From Streptomyces scopuliridis RB72 (GTDB lineage: Bacteria > Actinomycetota > Actinomycetes > Streptomycetales > Streptomycetaceae), in contig NZ_JOEI01000005.1 of the NCBI RefSeq assembly GCF_000718095.1, positions 496,001-560,000 of the forward strand: a stretch of DNA of 64,000 nt. The letters run 5' to 3'. Below the pieces are notes generated by a model. That model was given only the letters and a program-made list of their open reading frames with translations, was not told the origin of the DNA and ran no database searches. Position numbers and translations under genes: made by a program. The number at the start of each line of letters is the position of its first letter. Position 1 is the stretch's first letter. Shown here piece after piece: positions 17,678 to 25,188 of this stretch.

Positions 17678-17802
17678 GGGCCGACCGTAGGCGAGACGAG
17701 ACGTCTCGTGCAACTCAATTGAGCCCCAGGAACAGGCCCGCGTTCCCGAATGCGAGACTTTGCCGGACGGGTGCGATCACCGGAAGCAAGAGAGAGTCAT
17801 CG

Positions 17803-18675
17803 ATGGACGAGGCGCGGGCGCGGGAGATCCTGGCCGCGACGGGGCTGCCGCGCGACGCGGAGCTGCTGGCCCTGGGGGAGAACGCGGTATTCGGTACGGC
17901 CGGACTGGTCGTCAAGGTCGGCCGGGACGCGACGGACCACCCCGAACTGCTGGAGCGGGCGCGGCGCGAGGTCTCCCTCGCGTCCTGGCTCGCGGAGTGC
18001 GGGATTCCGGCCGTACGGGCGGCCGAGCCGGAGGCCCGGTCGGTGGACGGTCATCCGGTGACGCTCTGGCACCGGTTGCCGGCCGCCGTACGGCCCGCCG
18101 GGCCCGGCGATCTGGCGTCCCTGCTGCGGCTGGTGCACGCCCTGCCCGCCCCGGACCCATCGCTGCTCACGCTCCCCCGCCGGGAGCTGCTCGGTGGTGT
18201 CGAGCGCTGGCTGCGGATCGCCGGGGACGCGATCGACCCGGCCGACGCCGACTATCTGCGCGGCCGCCGCGACGGCTTCGCCGAGGCCGCGGCCACGCTC
18301 GTCCCCCGGCTGCCGATGGGCCCGGTCCACGGCGACGCGCTGCCGCGCAATGTCCATGTCGGCCCGGACGGCCCCGTCCTGGTCGATCTGGAGACCTTCT
18401 CCTCGGACCTGCGGGAACACGATCTGGTGGTCATGGCGCTCTCCCGCGACCGGTACGGTCTGCCCGCCGAGGCGTATGACACCTTCACGGCGGTCTACGG
18501 CTGGGACGTACGCGAATGGCCGGGCTGCCCGGTCCTGCGCGGCGCCCGCGAGACGGCCAGCTGCGCCTGGGTGGCCCAGCACGCCCCGGCCAACCCCAAG
18601 GCCCTCGACGAGTTCCGCCGCCGGGTCGCCTCGCTGCGCGACGACGATCCCGAGGTCCGCTGGTATCCGTTCTGA
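17803..18675 (+). CDS. Aminoglycoside phosphotransferase (APH) fold kinase
   Basis: 290-aa kinase-like protein. It has a short ATP-loop region LLALGENAVFGT with the probable Lys in VVKVGR (about residue 38). The Brenner motif is H176-G-D178-x4-N183 (HGDALPRN), and the metal-binding Asp is D195 in LVDLETFS. All catalytic residues are present. It phosphorylates a small molecule; substrates of this family include antibiotics, sugars and choline. It is divergent from the OleD-like gene. The start at ATG 17803 has only a weak AGAGAG site. Confidence 0.85.
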   Translation: MDEARAREILAATGLPRDAELLALGENAVFGTAGLVVKVGRDATDHPELLERARREVSLASWLAECGIPAVRAAEPEARSVDGHPVTLWHRLPAAVRPAGPGDLASLLRLVHALPAPDPSLLTLPRRELLGGVERWLRIAGDAIDPADADYLRGRRDGFAEAAATLVPRLPMGPVHGDALPRNVHVGPDGPVLVDLETFSSDLREHDLVVMALSRDRYGLPAEAYDTFTAVYGWDVREWPGCPVLRGARETASCAWVAQHAPANPKALDEFRRRVASLRDDDPEVRWYPF

Positions 18676-18708
18676 CCGGCCCGGCACGCGACCGTTCCCG
18701 GGGCCGCT

Positions 18709-19020
18709 TCAGGGCTGGAGATGGGTGCGCTGTCCTTCTTGGTCCAGGATGCAGATGATCTCCGCCGGACCGTCGTGGGCCCCGAAGGCATGGGGAATCA
18801 TGGTGGAGAACTCCGCTGCCTCACCGGCCTCCACCAGGACGGTCCGCTCCCCCAGCAGCAGTTCGACCGTTCCCGACAGGACGGTGAACCAGTCCCGGCC
18901 GGGATGGACCCCCAACGCGTCGGTGCCGCGGGGCGCCGGCTTGGCGAGACGGATCCTGGCCACGGTCACACCGTGCGGCCCGGCCTCCCGGCTCAGCAGC
19001 CAGGTGGTCCTCCCCCGCGC
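18709..19020 (-). pseudogene. XRE-cupin regulator remnant (C-terminal cupin half only)
   Basis: The frame encodes the cupin end of an HTH-cupin regulator (REAGPHGVTVARIRLAKPA, then HPGRDWFTVLSGTVELLLGE and EFSTMIPHAFGAHDGPAEI), closing in TGA at 18709-18711. No start codon with a ribosome site and no helix-turn-helix are present. Upstream of about 19020 the DNA becomes the opposite-strand coding sequence of a methyltransferase. The N-terminal half has evidently been deleted. Confidence 0.75.
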
Positions 19021-19023
19021 CAC

Positions 19024-19564
19024 ACGCAGCCTGGACGCGGAGTGGCCGGCCCTCGACACCGTCGACCTGGTGTGGGCGTCCGCGTCGCTCCACCACATGG
19101 CGGACCCCGATCGCGCCCTCGCCCAGGTCTCCGCCGCGCTCCGCCCCGGCGGGCTCCTGGCCGTGGCCGAGATGGACTCCTTCCCGCGCTTCCTCCCCGA
19201 CGACCTCGGCCTCGGCCGCCCGGGACTCGAAGCGCGCTGCCATGCCGCTCTGGGCGAGGAACACGCCGTGCGGGTACCGCATCTGGGCTCCGACTGGGGC
19301 GCGCGGCTGACCGGGGCCGGCTTCACCATCGAGGCCGAGCGGGTCTTCGCCATCGAGCTGACGCCCCCGCTGCCCGCCTCGGCCGCCCGCTACGCGCAGG
19401 TATCCCTGCGACGCCTGCGGACCGGAATGGCGAGCCGGCTGGACGCCGACGATCTGGCCACGCTCGACACGCTCCTCGACGGCGAAGGACCGGACAGCCT
19501 GTCGCGCCGCGACGACCTCACCGTCCGCCACACGCGCACCATATGGGCGGCCCGGCGGCCCTGA
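19024..19564 (+). pseudogene. SAM methyltransferase remnant (C-terminal part only)
   Basis: From DLVWASASLHHMADPDRAL onward this is the post-motif-II half of a class I SAM-dependent methyltransferase (ALRPGGLLAVAEMDSFPRF and further), ending TIWAARRP-stop. The SAM-binding DxGxGxG half is missing. The sequence joins directly to the cupin remnant on the other strand near 19020. It probably formed by one deletion that removed the 5' halves of two divergent genes and their shared promoter. Confidence 0.75.
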
Positions 19565-19601
19565 ACGAGCAAGTCCGAAGTCCCGTCAACCTCACACGGC
19601 A

Positions 19602-20312
19602 TCAGCGGGCCGAGGGCTCGGCCGCCGGCTCGCGCAGCGGCCAGATCCCGTCGATCACCGCGTCCTCGTTGCCCTTCTTCCGCAGGAACTTCTGGAAGTC
19701 GGCCGCCCACTCGGCGTACCAGCCGATCTGACGCTCATGCAGCAGCGCCGGGGTCAGCCCGGCCACCGAGGCATGCCGCTCCGCTATCGCCGTGGCCACC
19801 CGGACGGCCGCCAGCGCGTCCGCGCCCGCTTCGTGCGCGGCGTCGAGCACCACGCCGTACTCCGCGCAGACCGCCTCCAGCGTGCGCTTGCCACGGCGGT
19901 AGCGGTCCACGGCGCGGTCGATCGTATACGGGTCGATCACCGGCCCGACCGGCCCCAGCGGCGGCAGTCCGTACCGGCGCAACTCGGCGGAGAGCAGCGT
20001 CAGATCGAATGGCGCGTTGTACGCCACGACGGGCACCCCGCGCGTCCAGTACCCGCCGAGGACCCCGGCGATCTCCGCCGCCACCTCGGGCGCCGGGCGG
20101 CCGTCCGCCGCGGCCCGTTCACTGCTGATGCCATGCACGGCGGACGCCTGGGCGGGGATCCGGATGCCCGGGTCGGCCAGCCAGCTCCGCTGCCGTATCA
20201 CCTCACCGCCCCGCACCTCGACCACCGCGGCCGTCACGATCCGCGCCTCCAGCGGCTCCGTGCCCGTGGTCTCCAGATCGAAACCGACCAGTGATTCCCC
20301 ATGCCAAGTCAT
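19602..20312 (-). CDS. DEDD-family 3'-5' exonuclease (DNA Pol III epsilon-like)
   Basis: 236 aa. Exo I FDLETTG gives D12 and E14, Exo II VVAYNAPFDL supplies the next Asp, and Exo III H-x4-D appears in AHEAGADALAAV, so the DEDDh residues are complete. It probably trims single-stranded DNA or RNA ends. The C-terminal 60 residues (ERQIGWYAEWAADFQKFLRKKG) are an extension seen in Streptomyces homologues. It stands alone as a single gene. Confidence 0.92.
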   Translation of the reverse strand: MTWHGESLVGFDLETTGTEPLEARIVTAAVVEVRGGEVIRQRSWLADPGIRIPAQASAVHGISSERAAADGRPAPEVAAEIAGVLGGYWTRGVPVVAYNAPFDLTLLSAELRRYGLPPLGPVGPVIDPYTIDRAVDRYRRGKRTLEAVCAEYGVVLDAAHEAGADALAAVRVATAIAERHASVAGLTPALLHERQIGWYAEWAADFQKFLRKKGNEDAVIDGIWPLREPAAEPSAR

Positions 20313-20435
20313 CGTGGCCCTCCCTCATGGTGCGGTGGTGCTTCCCCCGTTGGACATTCACCCTGCCACGCACCACTGACAGTGCCCCGGCGCGGGCTCC
20401 GTTCCCGGCCCCCGCTCGTGGCTCGAACCGCCGGC

Positions 20436-21668
20436 TCAGGAGACCGGCCTGGAGTCGGTCCAGACCGACTCGAACTCCTCGCGGTAGGTCTGGAAGAGAC
20501 CGTGCTCGGAGTCCTGCCCCGTGCGCACCACCTCACGCCCGCCGCCCCGCAGCACCAGCACCGGCGCCTCCATCCCCCGGGCCCGGCGCAGATAGGACTG
20601 GACGACAGCCAGCCCGTCGGGGCCGTCCCCGTCGACGAGATACGCGGTGAAGCGCGGGGTCTCGTCGAAGACATGGATCTCGAAGGCGCCCGGATCGCGC
20701 AGTTTGGAGCGCACCCGGCGCATATGAAGGATGTTCATCTCCACCGACCGGCTCAGCTCGCCCTTCTTGAGCCCCAGCTCGCGCTCCCTGCGCTTGACCG
20801 CGCTGCTCGCCGGGTTGAGGAAGACCAGCCGTATCCGGCAGCCCGATTCGGCGAGCCGGATCAGCCGCCGTCCCGAGAAGTTCTGTACGAGCAGGTTCAG
20901 CCCGATCCCGATGGCGTCGACACGCCGGGCGCCGCCGAAGAGATCCTCGGCCGGGATCTGCCGTTGCAGCCTCACCCGGTCGGAGTGGACGGAGACCACG
21001 TCCGCGTACCGGTCGCCGACCAGATCCTCCACCGCGTCGACCCGGAGCCGCGCCGCCGAGGGCACCCCGCTGCCGCCGCCCAGGATCTCCAGGAGCCGGG
21101 CCGAGGCCCGCTCCGCCTGGGCGAGGACCGTCTCGGAGAGCGCGCGATTCCGGGAGACCACATTGCGCGCGACCTCCAGTTCGTCCAGCGCCAGTTCCAC
21201 ATCCCGGCGGTCGTCGAAGTACGGCTCGAAGCAGGGCCAGTGCTGAACCATCAGCTCCCGCAGTTGCGGGAGGGTGAGAAAGCTCAGGACGTTGTCGTCG
21301 GCCGGGTCGAGCAGATACCCCTTGCGCCGCGACACCTCCCGTACGGCGACGGCGCGCTGCACCCACTCCTGTCCGGCGGGTCCCGCGGCGGCGACCACCC
21401 ATTCCTCGCCGTGCACGGGCTCGTAGATGGGCCGCAAAACCGCGGCGACCACGGCGCGCAGCCGCTGTTCCACGAGATTCAGCCAGATATAGGCGCGTCC
21501 GGCCCGCTGCGCGCGCGTACGCACTTCACTCCAGGCGTCCGCGCCCCACTCCAGTTCCGCCCCGATCTCCATCGGTCGCGCGAGGGAGACCGCTCCGGGC
21601 GGGATGTCGCCGGATTCCCCCGTATGACCTGCGTCACCAGGGGGCAACTCCAGCCCTCCCGAGCTCAC
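20436..21668 (-). CDS. SAV2148-type HEPN domain protein
   Basis: 410-aa protein that I recognise as the Streptomyces SAV2148 family, described as HEPN-containing. The N-terminal 180 residues are helical (WSEVRTRAQRAGRAYIWLNLVEQRLRAVVAAVL; DVELALDELEVARNVVSRNRAL). The C-terminal half (IGLNLLVQNFSGRRLIRLAESGCRIRLVFLNP) resembles the PLD-like sensor folds found with HEPN effectors; that comparison is mine. I see no certain R-x4-6-H ribonuclease motif. GTG 21668 has AGAAGGCGG upstream; TTG 21695 in frame has no ribosome site. It is divergent from glgX. Confidence 0.8.
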   Translation of the reverse strand: MSSGGLELPPGDAGHTGESGDIPPGAVSLARPMEIGAELEWGADAWSEVRTRAQRAGRAYIWLNLVEQRLRAVVAAVLRPIYEPVHGEEWVVAAAGPAGQEWVQRAVAVREVSRRKGYLLDPADDNVLSFLTLPQLRELMVQHWPCFEPYFDDRRDVELALDELEVARNVVSRNRALSETVLAQAERASARLLEILGGGSGVPSAARLRVDAVEDLVGDRYADVVSVHSDRVRLQRQIPAEDLFGGARRVDAIGIGLNLLVQNFSGRRLIRLAESGCRIRLVFLNPASSAVKRRERELGLKKGELSRSVEMNILHMRRVRSKLRDPGAFEIHVFDETPRFTAYLVDGDGPDGLAVVQSYLRRARGMEAPVLVLRGGGREVVRTGQDSEHGLFQTYREEFESVWTDSRPVS

Positions 21669-22098
21669 CCGCGCACCGCCTTCTCTCCCCTTCAACGATC
21701 AAGGAAGGGTACTCCGCATCCCGGAGGCGGTGCAGCAGGATGCACAGGCTCCTTTCCCAACTCCCTTATTCGTGAGGCTTGTTCCTGGCGCCGAGATCAG
21801 CCGGAGTGAGGTGATTCATAGCGGTTGGACCTGGTCCGTCCCCGGGTCCGCCGGGACGCCAGGAGACGCGCGGGACAGCCGGGGCCGTCGCCGCGATCCC
21901 GGCGACGGCCCGTCACGCGAGGTTGACGCCGGGCCCTCTCCCTGCCGCCGCCACGGCGCCTCCCCGCCGCCGCCCCGGCCGAGAACCGGCAAGAAGAGGC
22001 AAGAACCCATCGGGTTCCTAGGTGGTTGCCCTTCTTTCGGGGAAGATCTGGCTCAAGAGCCCCGCAGCACCCGGATCAGAAATGGAAGAGTCTTATCT
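21669..22098. other. Long divergent intergenic region, HEPN gene / glgX
   Basis: 430 bases without a gene. The plus-strand frame stays open through it but has irregular codon use, so it is not part of glgX. It contains A/T-richer segments (CCCAACTCCCTTATTCGTGAGGC near 21757; GGTGATTCATAGCGG near 21809) that may hold promoters for both directions. No clear operator was recognised. Confidence 0.45.
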
Positions 22099-24219
22099 AT
22101 GCAGGTCTGGCCGGGACAGACGTATCCCCTCGGCGCCACGTACGACGGCGCCGGTACCAACTTCGCGGTCTACTCAGAGGCCGCCAACCGAATCGAGTTG
22201 TGCCTGCTGCACGACGACGGTTCAGAAACGGCGGTGGAGCTGCGCGAGACGGACGCCTTCGTACGGCACGCCTATCTGCCGGGCATCATGCCCGGTCAGC
22301 GCTATGGCTTCCGGGTCCATGGCCCCTATGAGCCGGAGCGCGGACACCGCTGCAACTCCGCCAAGCTGCTTCTCGATCCGTACGCGCGTGCGATCAGCGG
22401 CAGTATCGACTGGGGCGAGTCGGTGTACGGCTATCACTTCGGCAAGCCGGACTCGCGCAATGACATGGACTCGGCCCCCCACACGATGTCCTCCGTCGTC
22501 GTCAATCCCTACTTCGACTGGGGCGACGACCGGCTGCCCCGTACGGACTATCACCGCACGGTGCTCTACGAGGCCCATGTGAAGGGCCTGACCATGCTCC
22601 ATCCGGAGCTGCCCGAGGAGCTGCGCGGCACGTACGCCGGACTCGCCCATCCGGCGGTGATCGAGCACCTGACGGAGCTGGGCGTGACCGCGCTGGAGCT
22701 GATGCCGGTGCATCAGTTCGTCAACGACCACCGGCTGGTCGACGCCGGCCTCGGCAACTACTGGGGCTACAACACCATCGGCTTCTTCGCCCCGCACAAC
22801 GCGTACGCGTCCTGGGGCGACCGGGGCGAACAGGTCCTGGAGTTCAAACAGGCCGTACGGGCGCTGCACCGCGCCGGGATCGAGGTCATCCTCGACGTGG
22901 TCTACAACCACACGGCGGAGGGCAACCACCTCGGCCCTACGCTCTCCTTCCGCGGTCTCGACAACGCGCAGTACTACCGGCTCGCCGACAATCCCCGCTA
23001 CTACACGGACACCACGGGGACCGGTAACTCCCTGCTGATGCGCAGCCCGCACGTACTCCAGCTGATCATGGACTCGCTGCGGTACTGGGTGACCGAGATG
23101 CATGTCGACGGCTTCCGCTTCGACCTCGCGGCGACGCTGGCCCGTCAGTTCCACGAGGTGGACCGGCTGTCGTCGTTCTTCGACCTCGTCCAGCAGGACC
23201 CGGTGGTCAGCCAGGTGAAGCTGATCGCCGAGCCGTGGGACGTGGGCGAGGGCGGCTACCAGGTGGGGAACTTCCCGCCGCTGTGGACGGAGTGGAACGG
23301 CAAGTACCGCGACACCGTACGGGACCTGTGGCGGGGTGAGCCCAGGACCCTGGCGGAGTTCGCGTCCCGGCTGACCGGCTCGTCCGATCTCTACCAGGAC
23401 GACGGGCGCCGCCCGCTCGCCTCCATCAACTTCACCACCTGTCATGACGGCTTCACACTGCACGATCTCGTCTCGTACAACGAGAAGCACAACGAGGCCA
23501 ACGGCGAGTCCAACCGGGACGGCGAGAGCCACAACCGGTCCTGGAACTGCGGGGTGGAGGGCGACACCGACGACCCCGAGGTCCTGGAGCTGCGCAACCG
23601 CCAGATGCGGAACTTCATCGCGACGCTGATGCTCTCGCAGGGCGTCCCGATGCTCAGTCACGGCGACGAGTTCGCCCGTACGCAGGGCGGCAACAACAAC
23701 GCGTACTGCCAGGACAACGAGGTCTCCTGGGTCCGCTGGCCGGAGAAGGGCGCGGAGACCGACACCACCATGCTGGCGTTCACCCAGGCGATGGTGTGGC
23801 TGCGGCGCGACCATCCGGTCTTCCGGCGCCGGCGCTTCTTCCACGGGCGCCCGGTGGAGGGCACGCACGACGATCTGTCGGACATCTCGTGGTTCACGCC
23901 GGAGGGCGAGGAGATGACCCAGCAGGACTGGCAGGCCGCGCATGCCAAGGCCATGACGGTCTTTCTGAACGGTGGCGCGATCTCCGAGCCGGGGCCGCGC
24001 GGCGAGCGGATCTCGGACGACTCGTTCCTGCTGATGTTCAACGCGAGCGCCGAGAAGCTGGAATTCGTGGTGCCGGTGAACCACGGCGAGCAGTGGCAGA
24101 TCATGGTGGACACGGCCCGGCCGGAGGGAGTGACTCCGGGGCAGGGCGAGAAGGTCGACGGGGGCGAGCGGATCACCATGATCGGCCGCAGTATGACGGT
24201 GCTGATGCGTCTGGAATAG
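22099..24219 (+). CDS. glgX: Glycogen debranching enzyme (isoamylase type, GH13_11)
   Basis: 706-aa alpha-1,6-glucosidase that trims branches from glycogen and releases maltodextrins. An N-terminal CBM48-like domain (residues 1-120) precedes the GH13 barrel. Region I is DVVYNHTAEGN (about 267-277). The nucleophile is D342 (GFRFD), the acid/base is E378 (IAEPWD) and the third acid is D450 (TCHDGF). Start ATG 22099 has GGAAGAG upstream and gives the normal GlgX N-terminus MQVWPGQTYPLGATYDG. With treY and treZ nearby it supplies the TreX step of trehalose synthesis from glycogen. Confidence 0.96.
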   Translation: MQVWPGQTYPLGATYDGAGTNFAVYSEAANRIELCLLHDDGSETAVELRETDAFVRHAYLPGIMPGQRYGFRVHGPYEPERGHRCNSAKLLLDPYARAISGSIDWGESVYGYHFGKPDSRNDMDSAPHTMSSVVVNPYFDWGDDRLPRTDYHRTVLYEAHVKGLTMLHPELPEELRGTYAGLAHPAVIEHLTELGVTALELMPVHQFVNDHRLVDAGLGNYWGYNTIGFFAPHNAYASWGDRGEQVLEFKQAVRALHRAGIEVILDVVYNHTAEGNHLGPTLSFRGLDNAQYYRLADNPRYYTDTTGTGNSLLMRSPHVLQLIMDSLRYWVTEMHVDGFRFDLAATLARQFHEVDRLSSFFDLVQQDPVVSQVKLIAEPWDVGEGGYQVGNFPPLWTEWNGKYRDTVRDLWRGEPRTLAEFASRLTGSSDLYQDDGRRPLASINFTTCHDGFTLHDLVSYNEKHNEANGESNRDGESHNRSWNCGVEGDTDDPEVLELRNRQMRNFIATLMLSQGVPMLSHGDEFARTQGGNNNAYCQDNEVSWVRWPEKGAETDTTMLAFTQAMVWLRRDHPVFRRRRFFHGRPVEGTHDDLSDISWFTPEGEEMTQQDWQAAHAKAMTVFLNGGAISEPGPRGERISDDSFLLMFNASAEKLEFVVPVNHGEQWQIMVDTARPEGVTPGQGEKVDGGERITMIGRSMTVLMRLE

Positions 24220-24292
24220 CTCGATGCGTGAGCGCGGCCCCCACGCGCGGAATCCGGTTGCCGCGCCGCCCCGCTGGTGTTCAACTCGCCGG

Positions 24293-25117
24293 ATGGATCA
24301 CGATGGGGTACTCAGAGAGTTCGACCGGCAGATGCGGGAGGGCGCGCGCGCCGACGGCCTCCCCGGCGTCCGCGTCGAGCGGGCGGGCGCTGTCGTACGC
24401 GCGGGCGGCTCCGAGCACGACTGGCACGGTGTCCTCTGGTCGGCCCCGGACCTGAACGAGGACGCGGCCGACGCGGCGATCGCCACGCAGATCGCCCACT
24501 TCCGCTCGCTCGGGCGCGAGTTCGAGTGGAAGCTGTACGGCCACGACCGACCCGTCGATCTCGCGGCGCGCCTGCTGGCGGCCGGTTTCAGCGCCGAGCC
24601 GACGGAGGCACTGATGGTGGCGGAGACCGAGGCGCTGACCGCCGACGTCGAGCTGCCCGAGGGGCTACGGCTGCTCCCGGTGACCGACGCGGCGGGCGTG
24701 GAGCTGATGGCGCGGGCCCAGGAGCGTGCGTTCGGCGCGGACCGCACGGATCTGAGCGCGCGGCTGAAGGTCCAGCTGGCCGAGGCCCCCGACAGGGTCT
24801 CGGCGGTCGTCGCGATGGCGGGCGACACGCCGGTGAGCGCGGCCCGGATGGAGCTGCCGCCGGGCACCGAGTTCGCCGGGCTGTGGGGCGGCGGCACGGT
24901 CGAGGAGTGGCGCGGCAAGGGGCTCTACCGGGCGCTGGTCGCGTATCGCGCCCGGATCGCCGCCGCCCGTGGTTACCGCTATCTCCAGGTCGACGCGACG
25001 GACATGAGCCGCCCGGTCCTTCAGCGCCTCGGGTTCACGGTGCTCAGCACGACCACACCGTTCACGTACCGGCCGCAGGCCCCCGGCTCATCCGGCTCAC
25101 CCGGCGCCCGCGGGTGA
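24293..25117 (+). CDS. GNAT family N-acetyltransferase
   Basis: 274 aa. The C-terminal GNAT domain has motif A (GGGTVEEWRGKGLYRALVAYRARIAAARGYRYLQVDAT) with the acetyl-CoA pyrophosphate loop, then PVLQRLGFTVL at the end. The N-terminal 140 residues look like a second, degenerate GNAT half (HFRSLGREFEWKLYGHDRP). The substrate is unknown. It lies between glgX and treY and may be carried on their transcript. Confidence 0.88.
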   Translation: MDHDGVLREFDRQMREGARADGLPGVRVERAGAVVRAGGSEHDWHGVLWSAPDLNEDAADAAIATQIAHFRSLGREFEWKLYGHDRPVDLAARLLAAGFSAEPTEALMVAETEALTADVELPEGLRLLPVTDAAGVELMARAQERAFGADRTDLSARLKVQLAEAPDRVSAVVAMAGDTPVSAARMELPPGTEFAGLWGGGTVEEWRGKGLYRALVAYRARIAAARGYRYLQVDATDMSRPVLQRLGFTVLSTTTPFTYRPQAPGSSGSPGARG

Positions 25118-25188
25118 CCTCGTATGACACGGGTCTCGTACGGATCCCGGATGACACAGATACCGAGAAGCGGGGTACGTACGACCGT

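Noticed and set aside
21730..22098. N-terminal extension of glgX by about 120 residues
   Set aside because: The extension is Arg/Pro-rich, is not seen in the family, and the ATG at 22099 gives the normal start with a ribosome site.
24277..25188. Extension of treY upstream through the GNAT gene
   Set aside because: This is the out-of-frame shadow of the acetyltransferase. TreY homologues start at MTPTATYRLQL.
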